Assembly: GCA_019638085.1 (NCBI GenBank)
Contig: JAHBUL010000005.1
Coordinates: forward strand, 159,841 to 223,840
Source: Flavobacteriales bacterium
GTDB taxonomy: Bacteria; Bacteroidota; Bacteroidia; Flavobacteriales_F; PHOS-HE28
Direction of reading: 5' to 3'
Length of the DNA stretch: 64,000 bases
Below the pieces are notes generated by a model. The model saw only the letters and a program-made list of their open reading frames with translations, made no database searches and was not told the origin of the DNA. Shown in pieces: positions 26,523 to 36,971 of the stretch (position 1 is its first letter; each line of letters begins with the position of its first letter). The translations under genes and the position numbers were made by a program.

Positions 26523-29500
26523 CTATCGCACCACCGTTACATGCCCTTTCAATTCGTAAGGTTCGATGCTGTAACGCGAATAGGCGATCACTGTCCAGAT
26601 GTACACATCGTTCTTTACGGCAGTGCCGTTGTGGTTGCCGTCCCAGCTGTCGCCGGGGTCAGTGGTATCGAAGATCTTTTCGCCCCAGCGATTGAAGATC
26701 ATCAGATGGAAACCGTTCGAGGAAAGGCCCGAACCCTGCACTTGGAATACATCGTTCCGGCCATCACCATCGGGGGTGAATGCATTGGGTACAAAGATCC
26801 CGGGAAGCTCCAGCACCGGCAGTGGTACACAGTAGATGTCCGGGCATCCGTTGTCGGTCATCGCCGTGAGGCATATCTCATATACCTCCGCGGAACCCAT
26901 CGGGAATGTGTGGGCAGGGTTGATCTCGGTACTGGTAGTGCCGTCCCCGAAGTCCCAGAGAAATTGGGTGGCGTTCGCGCTGGATGTATTGTTGAATGCC
27001 GCCGTCGGGTCATTGATGAACAGGCTGTCCGGATGCACGGAGAATCCGGCTCTTACAGGTTCCGGGCTGCCGACGATGGCCGTGCCGGTGGCGCTACAAC
27101 CATTCGCATTGAGCATGGTCACCGTGTAGGCTCCCGGGCAGATGCCGGTGAACAGATCGGCATTCTGGAACGTGGTTCCATTGTCAATGCTGAAATCGGT
27201 TCCTTCCGGATCAGTGACCAGTATGGTGCCGTCGCAGCTACCGGGGCACAAGGCATCCGTGGAAGTGATCAGGTCGATCGCGAGCGGCACGGGTTCTGTG
27301 ATGGTGAAAGGGATGGATCCCGAGCAGCCATTGGTGTCCAATGCGGTCATGATATAACTGCCCGCGCAGAAACCGATGTTCCAAGGCGTGCCCCCTCCAG
27401 GTCCGGCCGACCACTGGTATTGATATCCGCTGCCGATCACATTCCCGCCAGCGGCAGTGGCGGTCGCGGTGCCATCACAGGATCCATGGCACAAGGTTTC
27501 CGTGGTTTCCACGGTGGGCACGATCTCGTCCGTGAAGGTGATCCGGACCGTGTCCGAATTGGCGCAACCTTCCGCACTTACCGTGCTCCAGATGAAAGAG
27601 TACGCCCCTCCGAAGTTCGCGGATACTGTGGTGAAAGCCGAGTCGGGTTCATCGACTGTTGTTCCGGCAGGTGAGGTCCAATGCCCACTACTCCATGTGC
27701 CTGTGGCATTTAGAATGTCGCCCAAGTTGCAGCTCACCGCATCATTGCCGGCATCCGGTGCGGGGACCAGGAAGATATTCACCGTGGAGGTGGAATTGTC
27801 GTTAGGGCAGGGGGCTGTGCCGAGAACGGTGTACGTGTATGCGCCTTGCGGATCAGTGGCCGGGTCGAACTGGTTGCCATGCGCCACACCGCTTGGTGCG
27901 GTCCACGTTCCACCTGGGTCCGGCGATCCACCGAGTGATGCGAAAAGGTCCACGGGCTCCGCTTCCGGACAAACGCTGATCGTCCCGTCCGTTCCGGCAT
28001 CCGGTAGTTGGTTCAATGTGATCGAGACGTGGGCGATGGCATTCGGACAAGGGGGCGTTCCGCTCACGGTGTAGGTGTACGTTCCCGCAGCGTCCGATGC
28101 CGGATAGAACGCGGAGCTACTGGGGCCTCCCGGACCGGTCCATGTACCGCCTTCATCCGGGGAGCCGCCTAACTGTTCGATCAAACTTATCGCTGCATTG
28201 CTCGAGCAAAGCGTGATGCTGCTGTCCGTGCCGGCGTTGACCGCAGGCGTCACATCAACCAGGATTTGCGCCGTGTCGTTCACGCAAGGGAAGGGCACGT
28301 TGATCACGTAGGTATACGGCCCCGGGGCGTTTGCCAAAGCATCGAACGTGCCACTGAAGGTGGTGCCGTCCGGTGCCAACCAATCACCGCCCGTGTCCGG
28401 GCTGTCCTGCAGGAGCGTGAACAAGACCGTCGCATCCGCGGAAGAACAGAGGGCGATGGAACCGTCACCGCCAGCGTTCGCATCCGTGACCACGTTCACG
28501 GTGATCACTGCCGATACCGAGGGACAAGGTGCGATCCCTGCGATGGTGTACGTGTAGTTACCTGCGGGTGATGTGCCGGGTATGAAGGTCCCGTTGAACG
28601 ATCCGTTCGAGGGTCCGGTCCAGCTACCACCGGGATCTGCTCCGCCCAGCACGGGGAAGAGTTCCACGGAATTTCCTGATGCACAAAGATTCAAGATGTC
28701 ATCTTCACCCGGGTTCGGTTCCGTCACTACACTTACGCTCACGACAGCCACATCAGCTGGGCATGGTGAAGTACCGGCCACCGTGTACGTATAGTCACCG
28801 GCGTTCATCGTTGCCGGGTCGAAGGAGCCACCGCTGATCGCACTAGGTCCGCTCCATGTTCCACTGGCATCGGGACTTCCTCCCAACACTGCGAAGAGAT
28901 CGGTCGCCGGACTGCTGATGCAGAGCGTGAGCGAACCATAGGTACCGGCGTTAGGCGGGGCCTGCACGGCCACAGTGACTGTGCTGGATACGTTCATACA
29001 CGGCGGGGGTACAGTGATGGTGTAGGTGTACACGCCCGCGCTCATGGTCGCGGGGTCGAACTGTCCTCCGGTCACAGCACTGGGCCCGCTCCATGCGCCA
29101 CCGGCATCCGGCGTTCCGCCAAGCTGTGCAAAGAGATCTATCACAGCATCCGAGCTACAGAGGGTGATGCTTCCCGGAGTTCCTGCATCGGGCGTGGCCA
29201 CTACGGAAACGGACACTGTCGCTTGATCCGCCGGACACGGCGAAATTCCGGTAACGGTGTAGGTGTAGTCACCGGCGTTCATCGTTGCCGGGTTGAAGGA
29301 ACCTCCGGTGATCGCGCTTTGTCCGCTCCATGTTCCACCTACATCAGGACTTCCTCCCAGGACGGCGAAGAGATCGGTTGCGGGGCTACTGATGCAGAGC
29401 GTGAGCGCCGAACTATCCCCAGCGTCCGCAGGCTGCACCAAGTTGATGGTGACCGTTGAACTCACACTTGAACAAGGCGGTGGAACAGCGATAGTATATG

Positions 29501-32500
29501 TGTAGACACCGGCAAGCATGGTTGCGGGGTCGAACTGTCCACCGAACACGGCACTGGGTCCGGTCCAGGACCCACCTGGATCCGGTGTCCCACCCAGCTC
29601 GTCGAAGAGATCGAAGCTGGCATCGGAAGCACAACGGGTCGAGGTGGTGGGTGTTCCCGGGTCCGGATTTGTAACCACGTTCACGGTCACCACGGCACTG
29701 GAGGACGGGCAAGGGGCGGTTCCGGTCACCGTGTAGGTGTAGTCGCCGATCGCCATGGTTGCGGGATCGAACTGGCCAGCGACAACGGGGCTCGGGCCGC
29801 TCCATGTTCCTCCCGCATCAGGCGAGCCGTTCAGTTCCGGGAACAAGGCGATCGCCGGACTTGAAATGCACAACGCGATCGATCCATCCGTCCCGGCGTT
29901 CGGTTGCGCATTGATGGTGACGTTCACCGTCGCGGTCTCCACAGGACATGGTGCCGTCCCGGTCACGGTGTAGATGTACGCTCCCGCGCTCATCGTCGCG
30001 GGATCGATCATGCCTCCGGTCACCGCACTTGGGCCGCTCCACGTTCCGCCCGCATCCGGTGCTCCGCCAAGTTGATCGAATAGATCCACAGCAGCATCGG
30101 AGCTACAGAGCGCGATACTTCCATCGGTCCCTGCGTTTGGCGGCGTGTTGATCGTAACGGTGACGGTGGCACTGGCATCCGCGCAAGGTGCGTTACCGAC
30201 AACAGAGTAGATGTACGCACCGGCGCTCATGGTCGCTGGGTCGATCATGCCTCCGGTCACCGCGCTGGGCCCGGTCCAGGTTCCACCGACATCCGGCGTA
30301 CCGCCCAATGCTGCAAAGAGGTCCGCAACCGCATCGGAACTACAAAGGGTGATCGCACCATCGTTTCCGGGATCGGGCGGCGTGTTGATGGTGACGTTCA
30401 CCGTCGCGGTCTCCACAGGGCACGGTGCCGCACCGGTCACGGTGTAGATGAAGGCTCCCGCGCTCATCGTCGCGGGATCGATCATGCCTCCGGTCACCGC
30501 GCTTGGGCCGCTCCAAGTTCCGCTTGCATCGGGTGTTCCGCCGAGCTGATCGAATAGATCCACAGCAGCATCGGAGCTACAGAGCGCGATGCTTCCATCG
30601 GTCCCTGCGTTTGGCGGCGTGTTGATCGTAACGGTGACGGTGGAGGTGGCATCCGCGCAAGGCGCGTTACCGACAACAGTGTAGATGTACGCCCCGGCGC
30701 TCATGGTCGCTGGGTCGATCATGCCTCCGGTCACCGCGCTGGGCCCGGTCCAGGTTCCACCGGCATCCGGCGTACCGCCCAATGCTGCAAAGAGGTCCGC
30801 AACCGCATCGGAACTACAAAGGGTGATCGCACCATCGGTTCCGGGATCGGGCGGCGTGTTGATGGTGACGTTCACCGTCGCGGTCTCAACAGGGCACGGT
30901 GCCGTCCCGGTCACGGTGTAGATGTACGCTCCCGCGCTCATCGTCGCGGGATCGATCATGCCTCCGGTCACCGCGCTTGGGCCGCTCCAAGTTCCACCTG
31001 CATCGGGTGTTCCGCCAAGCTGATCGAATAGATCCACAGCAGCATCGGAGCTACAGAGCGCGATGCTTCCATCGGTCCCTGCGTTTGGCGGCGTGTTGAT
31101 CGTAACGGTGACGGTGGAGGTGGACGTTGAATTCCCACAGGCCCCGGTACCACTGACCGTGTACGTGTAGATCCCGCTGGGATCGGTGCCTGGCGTGAAG
31201 GTGTCGCCGTGGGATGCTGCCCCGGGATCCGTCCATGTTCCCCCGGAAACCGGGGTTCCACCGAGCTCACTGAACAAGCTGAACGTGGAGGCAGTGGAGC
31301 AAAGGGTGATCGCTCCGTCAGTTCCGGCATCAACGGGGTCGTCCACCGTGATCGTCACACAATCAGTTACTGGGCAATCGGGATGTCCTTGCTGATAGAC
31401 AGTGACACAGTACTCCGTAGTGGTGGATACCGTGGCCACGGGATCGGCAATGGAAGCATTGGAAAGTCCCGCCGCTGGGCTCCAGCTATATATCAGGCCA
31501 CCATTCGGACAAATAGCGGTGCCGGTCCAGACGATCCCGTTTGAAGGGTTGGAAGCCGTGTACACGGTTACTCCAGCACTGCTCACCAAGGCGAAGGATT
31601 GTTCGAATGCGAATAACCCAATGCCTTGATATTCCAATACAATGATGGAACCTGCCGAAACCGTGATCGGGGTACTGCCGGCGCTTCCGCCTAGCAAGGT
31701 CCAGCTGGTGCTTACACCATCCACGCTAATGGTCACATAGGATTGGCCGGTCCAGCCGTCACCATAGCTATCATACAACCATAGCGTGTAATCGCAATCG
31801 GTGGCAAGGCCACCACTGCTGATCGTGGCATTCAGTTGCACCGGTGTGCCACACGTGGAAATATCCGCACCAGCATCCAGGTCCAGATCCGGCACAATGG
31901 TCACCATTACCGTGGTATCATAGGTGCAGCCGAAGTCGTCGATCACGGTGTACACAAATGGATGGTCACCCACTGCAAGGCCTGAAACGCAGATCTGATC
32001 GCAATCACTCGAGGTTGTTACAATATCAGAACCGGACCAAGAGGAACTATCGCAGCCGGCGCCATAGACCGGGGTGAATTCCAGTAGGTCCGGATAAAGG
32101 GAAGGATCGAAATCCAATCCCCAATCACAGATAAAACCGTTGTCTGAAGCCCACATGTCGCACACTTGGAAGGTCCATGTGCCGTTCAATTGAGAACCCA
32201 ACAAGCCGGACAGCGGGTTCAGACTTTCGTATGTGCCACTGGTCAAAGTGCCTCCCGCATTGTCCTCCCAGGTGCCATTGGTGGCGGTAGGGCTCCAGCA
32301 ATAATTCCAACAGGTCCCTTGTGCATTGGGTGTGGCGTCATTGTCGATCGGTACACCCAAGAAGGTGCCACCACCGCCTTGTTGGTGCAACACCACTGTT
32401 TGGCCGGTGGGACTGATAATGCTGATGATGATATCCCCCATGAAGGAGTGTTCCATGCTCACGCAGATTCCCAGCAGCTGGTTCACAGAAGTGAGGGTCT

Positions 32501-33485
32501 GTCCAGGGGCGAACTGAGAAAAATCGAGGGTGCTGCTGAAACAGGAACCCACATTATCAGGAAGGAATACCCCAGCGCCCAAGTCGGTTCCGGGCAGGTC
32601 ATTCCATGTGGTCGCGTTCACTACACCATCCAAACAAAGGGTTTCTCCTGAACAACCGGTCACGCTCTCCGTGCCGTTGAAATTCGGAGTTGTGCCCACA
32701 AGCGTCACCAGATCAACGCGGTTGGTGCTGGCGCAGCCATTATCGTCTTCCAAAAATAGCTGTGCGGTATAGCCTCCGGGTTGTGCATAGGTGTGGTTCA
32801 CGGAGGCGGGTGCGTTGTTCAGTACCGTACCATCACCAAAATCCCAACGGCGGCTGGCAATGCTGAATCCGGCGGCTGCCGTGGAGGCACTGCTGTTGAA
32901 TGTGACCGACTCACCCGGACAGATCTTCAATTCCGATGTGGAACCATTTGTGGCCACCGCAATGGGCCGATCGCAGGGTTGGTAGCAGCTGATCGTGGCC
33001 GCGAACACGCCGGTCCCCGAACTGTTGGAGCGGAACACCACAGTGAGGCAACCAGTGGTATTACCGGCACTGGCCGACACCACTTGACCCTGAAGAGTGG
33101 TACCGGTCCAGGTCCCCAGCACAGGGGCTGACGTGCTATTGCCATCATGGATGGTCAGCACATCCACTGGAGCTACACCGGCCGTGCTCAGGTTGAAGGT
33201 GATAAAGCTCAGCGAGATCGCACCGCCCGGTGAGTCGGGGCAAAGGGTAGAGGTGAAGTTCTCATTGTTACCATATCCCGAAGCACCTTCCCCGCCACTG
33301 TCCAAGAAGGCGCCAACGCACGTATTGATCATGCCATTGGAGATGGTATAGGCTTGGCCGTATGCCCCCATGGGCACAACAAACACCAACAGCAGTAGCC
33401 GAAGACACCGCAATGCGGATCGCTGGCAGAGAGATGGTAATTGTTGAACGATGAACCTGACCATTGATGGATCCATGCGGAGCAT
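26523..33485 (-). CDS. Giant repeat adhesin with gliding-motility C-terminal domain
   Basis: 2320 residues. Later ATGs at 33476 and 33464 are also possible; a hydrophobic signal (CLRLLLLVFVVPMGAYGQ) follows. Domains in order: a CUB-like region, a PKD domain (SRRWDFGDGTVLNN), a P-domain-like block (NGTWTFQVCDMWASDNG), about 15 tandem units of roughly 79 residues (NAGTDGSIALCSSDAAVDLF ... GGTWSGPSAVTGG ... YTYTVTGTAPCP), then another PKD (ATQFLWDFGDGTTSTEINPA). It ends in a gliding-motility-associated C-terminal domain (VPNAFTPDGDGRNDVFQV ... FNRWGEKIFDT), the type B T9SS signal. Probable surface adhesin. Confidence 0.9.
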   Translation of the reverse strand: MLRMDPSMVRFIVQQLPSLCQRSALRCLRLLLLVFVVPMGAYGQAYTISNGMINTCVGAFLDSGGEGASGYGNNENFTSTLCPDSPGGAISLSFITFNLSTAGVAPVDVLTIHDGNSTSAPVLGTWTGTTLQGQVVSASAGNTTGCLTVVFRSNSSGTGVFAATISCYQPCDRPIAVATNGSTSELKICPGESVTFNSSASTAAAGFSIASRRWDFGDGTVLNNAPASVNHTYAQPGGYTAQLFLEDDNGCASTNRVDLVTLVGTTPNFNGTESVTGCSGETLCLDGVVNATTWNDLPGTDLGAGVFLPDNVGSCFSSTLDFSQFAPGQTLTSVNQLLGICVSMEHSFMGDIIISIISPTGQTVVLHQQGGGGTFLGVPIDNDATPNAQGTCWNYCWSPTATNGTWEDNAGGTLTSGTYESLNPLSGLLGSQLNGTWTFQVCDMWASDNGFICDWGLDFDPSLYPDLLEFTPVYGAGCDSSSWSGSDIVTTSSDCDQICVSGLAVGDHPFVYTVIDDFGCTYDTTVMVTIVPDLDLDAGADISTCGTPVQLNATISSGGLATDCDYTLWLYDSYGDGWTGQSYVTISVDGVSTSWTLLGGSAGSTPITVSAGSIIVLEYQGIGLFAFEQSFALVSSAGVTVYTASNPSNGIVWTGTAICPNGGLIYSWSPAAGLSNASIADPVATVSTTTEYCVTVYQQGHPDCPVTDCVTITVDDPVDAGTDGAITLCSTASTFSLFSELGGTPVSGGTWTDPGAASHGDTFTPGTDPSGIYTYTVSGTGACGNSTSTSTVTVTINTPPNAGTDGSIALCSSDAAVDLFDQLGGTPDAGGTWSGPSAVTGGMIDPATMSAGAYIYTVTGTAPCPVETATVNVTINTPPDPGTDGAITLCSSDAVADLFAALGGTPDAGGTWTGPSAVTGGMIDPATMSAGAYIYTVVGNAPCADATSTVTVTINTPPNAGTDGSIALCSSDAAVDLFDQLGGTPDASGTWSGPSAVTGGMIDPATMSAGAFIYTVTGAAPCPVETATVNVTINTPPDPGNDGAITLCSSDAVADLFAALGGTPDVGGTWTGPSAVTGGMIDPATMSAGAYIYSVVGNAPCADASATVTVTINTPPNAGTDGSIALCSSDAAVDLFDQLGGAPDAGGTWSGPSAVTGGMIDPATMSAGAYIYTVTGTAPCPVETATVNVTINAQPNAGTDGSIALCISSPAIALFPELNGSPDAGGTWSGPSPVVAGQFDPATMAIGDYTYTVTGTAPCPSSSAVVTVNVVTNPDPGTPTTSTRCASDASFDLFDELGGTPDPGGSWTGPSAVFGGQFDPATMLAGVYTYTIAVPPPCSSVSSTVTINLVQPADAGDSSALTLCISSPATDLFAVLGGSPDVGGTWSGQSAITGGSFNPATMNAGDYTYTVTGISPCPADQATVSVSVVATPDAGTPGSITLCSSDAVIDLFAQLGGTPDAGGAWSGPSAVTGGQFDPATMSAGVYTYTITVPPPCMNVSSTVTVAVQAPPNAGTYGSLTLCISSPATDLFAVLGGSPDASGTWSGPSAISGGSFDPATMNAGDYTYTVAGTSPCPADVAVVSVSVVTEPNPGEDDILNLCASGNSVELFPVLGGADPGGSWTGPSNGSFNGTFIPGTSPAGNYTYTIAGIAPCPSVSAVITVNVVTDANAGGDGSIALCSSADATVLFTLLQDSPDTGGDWLAPDGTTFSGTFDALANAPGPYTYVINVPFPCVNDTAQILVDVTPAVNAGTDSSITLCSSNAAISLIEQLGGSPDEGGTWTGPGGPSSSAFYPASDAAGTYTYTVSGTPPCPNAIAHVSITLNQLPDAGTDGTISVCPEAEPVDLFASLGGSPDPGGTWTAPSGVAHGNQFDPATDPQGAYTYTVLGTAPCPNDNSTSTVNIFLVPAPDAGNDAVSCNLGDILNATGTWSSGHWTSPAGTTVDEPDSAFTTVSANFGGAYSFIWSTVSAEGCANSDTVRITFTDEIVPTVETTETLCHGSCDGTATATAAGGNVIGSGYQYQWSAGPGGGTPWNIGFCAGSYIMTALDTNGCSGSIPFTITEPVPLAIDLITSTDALCPGSCDGTILVTDPEGTDFSIDNGTTFQNADLFTGICPGAYTVTMLNANGCSATGTAIVGSPEPVRAGFSVHPDSLFINDPTAAFNNTSSANATQFLWDFGDGTTSTEINPAHTFPMGSAEVYEICLTAMTDNGCPDIYCVPLPVLELPGIFVPNAFTPDGDGRNDVFQVQGSGLSSNGFHLMIFNRWGEKIFDTTDPGDSWDGNHNGTAVKNDVYIWTVIAYSRYSIEPYELKGHVTVVR
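27760..31340. repeat. Tandem coding repeats of the adhesin (237-bp period)
   Basis: About 15 units. In the central part (about 29890-31100) units alternate between two types, so near-identical DNA recurs every 474 bp; for example the GATCATGCCTCCGGTCACC segment recurs at about 30006, 30243, 30480, 30717 and 30954. This indicates recent two-unit duplications. Confidence 0.8.
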
Positions 33486-33812
33486 TCCGGACCAATGGGA
33501 GGTAAAGTAGGCTGCTAATTCACACGGAAAACATCGAAACAGTTTTCAATGGACGAATGAGCGGTTTCAGGCGACGAAACCCCGAAAAATTATTCAACGC
33601 ACACGTGTTGAATAGTACGTGCTTCGGCGAAAGCCCAAGTTGGTAGTGGAAGTGTTGTTCACTGGACACGGAAGGCTCCGGCTACCCTAAACCGCATCAG
33701 AAAATGGCATACTCCACGAGCGGTTCCATAAAGGGCCGGAAATAAGGAACCATGGATCGCCAGATAATCCAGCTATGCACCGGAAGCGACGCTCATTCGA
33801 TCGGATTAACGA
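33486..33812. other. Intergenic region upstream of the adhesin
   Basis: 327 bp with no gene. TACTTTACC on the minus strand (33501-33509) may be the adhesin's -7 box. An ATTCAAC / GTTGAAT hairpin lies near 33594-33615. Confidence 0.35.
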
Positions 33813-35120
33813 TCAATACTCCAGTTTCACCGTACCGGTAAAGGTCTCCGTGGCACGATTGGCGGCTTCCACATCCACCACCCATACGTATTCCCCTGGA
33901 GAACAGACCGGTCCTTGGTTCTTCACCTTGCCACACCATGGGCGGGTGGCATCACTCGTACTGTAGACCAAGGTTCCGGAGGGGTCGTAAATGGCCAGCT
34001 GGAATTTTGCCTTCATGTCGAGCAGGGTCTGCGGCATGAAATTATCGTCCTTGCCATCACTGTTGGGTGAAAAGCTCTTCGGTGCGGCCATATCGAAGTC
34101 CCGGTCGATGCGTAATTCCTTCACTTTGCGATCCACGCAACCGGTCGTATTGGTAACCGTCTGGACCACTTGGTATACACCCTTTTGCTTATACACGTGG
34201 TCGGGGTGAGGAAGGGTGCTTACGCTACCGTCCCCGAAATCCCAGTGATAGCTATCCGCACCTTGGGCGCGACTTTCGAAATGGACGCTGGGAACTTGTC
34301 CGGCATACTCCTGCTTCATGATGTTAAAGGCAGCCATGGGTGCATCATGGATCACGATCATATCGCTGCTCGGCTTGTTATGGATCGTACCCACACCCAC
34401 GGACGACATAGAGAGCATGACCTGGTAGCTGCCTGGCTTGGAGAAGATATGCTGCGGATTGGGCTTGTTACTGAAGCTCCCATCCCCGAAATTCCAGAGG
34501 TAAATACCATCCTCAGGCATGTGTTCCACAGTGAAGTCGACAGTGCTGCCCGGGCAGGCCTCCTTGACGCTGGCGCGGAAGATGGTGCCTGCGCTTTTGG
34601 GTGCTGGCGGCTTCGGGGAGTTGGCAGGGATCTCCGCTCCGGTATCAAGGGTGGATGAGCGTGAGGAGGCGGAGGCGATGGAATGGCTGGCCTCCGGGTA
34701 TTGTTGGTGGCGGGATGCCGGTTCCGCGGATCCAGTCCCATTTGTCATTCCTGTTGCAGGTATCTCTTTCCCGCTCGGGATATTTGAATGATCTGCACCA
34801 TCCATGGGTGCCGGAGCTGGGAGCTTGGCCTCCTGGGCTTGGTCGTGAACGGTGATGGGCGCGGTGTTCGAAGGCACAACTTCGGTGAGTTGGCTGCCGG
34901 TATCGCGACCTAGGAAGTAGGCCGTGCCGCCGATCAGTAAACCGCTTGCTACGAGCAGTCCCACGACCAATGCTCGCCCACGACCCCATCCACGCACTCC
35001 GCTGGTGAGTGCGCGTTCCATTTGGGTCCAATCTGCTGAATTGTAAGGTACCTCGTAGTGCTCGAGGCTATCTTTCAAGCGCTGCTCAAAGGCGTCCAAA
35101 TTATTCTTGCTTCCAGCCAT
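33813..35120 (-). CDS. Membrane PKD protein, candidate anti-sigma or surface sensor
   Basis: 435 residues. The N-terminal ~50 residues are cytoplasmic in character (NNLDAFEQRLKDSLEHYEVP, SADWTQMERAL), followed by one membrane helix (ALVVGLLVASGLLIGGTAYF). Outside are a Pro/Ser linker, two PKD domains (IYLWNFGDGSFSNKPNPQHI and SYHWDFGDGSVSTLPHPDHV) and a C-terminal domain (PKSFSPNSDGKDDNFMPQTL) of the gliding-motility-associated type. The gene begins 4 bp after the ECF sigma gene. This pairing suggests that the cytoplasmic tip holds the sigma factor while the PKD part senses the envelope (inference). Confidence 0.75.
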   Translation of the reverse strand: MAGSKNNLDAFEQRLKDSLEHYEVPYNSADWTQMERALTSGVRGWGRGRALVVGLLVASGLLIGGTAYFLGRDTGSQLTEVVPSNTAPITVHDQAQEAKLPAPAPMDGADHSNIPSGKEIPATGMTNGTGSAEPASRHQQYPEASHSIASASSRSSTLDTGAEIPANSPKPPAPKSAGTIFRASVKEACPGSTVDFTVEHMPEDGIYLWNFGDGSFSNKPNPQHIFSKPGSYQVMLSMSSVGVGTIHNKPSSDMIVIHDAPMAAFNIMKQEYAGQVPSVHFESRAQGADSYHWDFGDGSVSTLPHPDHVYKQKGVYQVVQTVTNTTGCVDRKVKELRIDRDFDMAAPKSFSPNSDGKDDNFMPQTLLDMKAKFQLAIYDPSGTLVYSTSDATRPWCGKVKNQGPVCSPGEYVWVVDVEAANRATETFTGTVKLEY

Positions 35121-35124
35121 TCTC

Positions 35125-35736
35125 TCAAGGAAGTTTGTGCTCCTTTTTCAGCAAGTGCTTCAGGTTGTTCTTTGCTTTGGCCAAATTACTCTTTGAGGTG
35201 CCAATGTTAATGCCCAATGTATCCGCGATTTCCTTGTGGGTCATTTCCTCAAACACATAAAGGTTGAAAACCGTACGATAGGCCGGTGTTAATTTCTGCA
35301 TGGCATTGATCACATCCGCAGGCTTCAGGTCCATGGAAGCATCCTCCTCCGGCTCCTCGCTCTCGGCAAGATCCTCGAAATCCTCCATGCTGCGATCCTC
35401 CCCCAAAAGCAAGTAGGAGTGTCGTGCCCGCCGGAAGTGGTCGATCGCCGTATTCACCATGATCCGCCGCACCCAGCCCTCGAAACTGCCTTCCCTGTTG
35501 AAGTTCTCCAGACTGCGGAACACCTTGATGAAGCCGTCCTGCAGGATGTCCTTGGCTTGGTCGTGATTCTTGGTGTAGCGTAAGCATACGGACATCATTT
35601 TCCCATAGAAGAGTTCGTAGACCTGTTGCTGGCTTCGGCGTTCGCCAGCTAGGCACCCATCGATGATGCCGTCGTACACTGGTTCGACCGGGTCCATGCT
35701 CTTCCATGCAGGGTCAAGACGCACGTTTACGTCCAT
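35125..35736 (-). CDS. ECF-type RNA polymerase sigma-70 factor
   Basis: 203 residues from the ATG at 35736; upstream ATGs at 35766 and 35838 are alternatives. Region 2 is visible as YELFYGKMMSVCLRYTKNHD, QAKDILQDGFIKVFRSLENF and GWVRRIMVNTAIDHFRRA. An acidic linker follows, then region 4 with LTPAYRTVFNLYVFEEMTHK and the helix-turn-helix EIADTLGINIGTSKSNLAKA. It is followed at 4 bp by the membrane PKD protein, the usual position of a cognate anti-sigma factor. Target genes are not evident from this window. Confidence 0.88.
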   Translation of the reverse strand: MDVNVRLDPAWKSMDPVEPVYDGIIDGCLAGERRSQQQVYELFYGKMMSVCLRYTKNHDQAKDILQDGFIKVFRSLENFNREGSFEGWVRRIMVNTAIDHFRRARHSYLLLGEDRSMEDFEDLAESEEPEEDASMDLKPADVINAMQKLTPAYRTVFNLYVFEEMTHKEIADTLGINIGTSKSNLAKAKNNLKHLLKKEHKLP

Positions 35737-35842
35737 GGTTGCCAGTTCAATGTCACGCGAGCTCATTTTCCGGTGGTCAAGATAGGGGATCGGGCTTGAA
35801 TCGCTGGTCAAACAGTGGAATTCGTGACTTGCATTCATATGA

Positions 35843-36898
<1,056 letters not shown>

Positions 36899-36927
36899 TC
36901 ATTTCCTGAACGATCCTATCCAAGGAA

Positions 36928-36951
36928 GGGGCGCCATCGAGCGCCCCTTTT
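36928..36951 (+). terminator. Terminator of mdh
   Basis: GGGGCGC / GCGCCCC stem, loop CATCGA, TTTT tail, 30 bp after the stop. Confidence 0.85.
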
Positions 36952-36971
36952 GCTTTCCCTCCTTTTATTGA

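Noticed and set aside
28573..31236. Many plus-strand frames opposite the adhesin repeats
   Set aside because: They repeat with the same 237-bp period as the real minus-strand gene and are its shadows.
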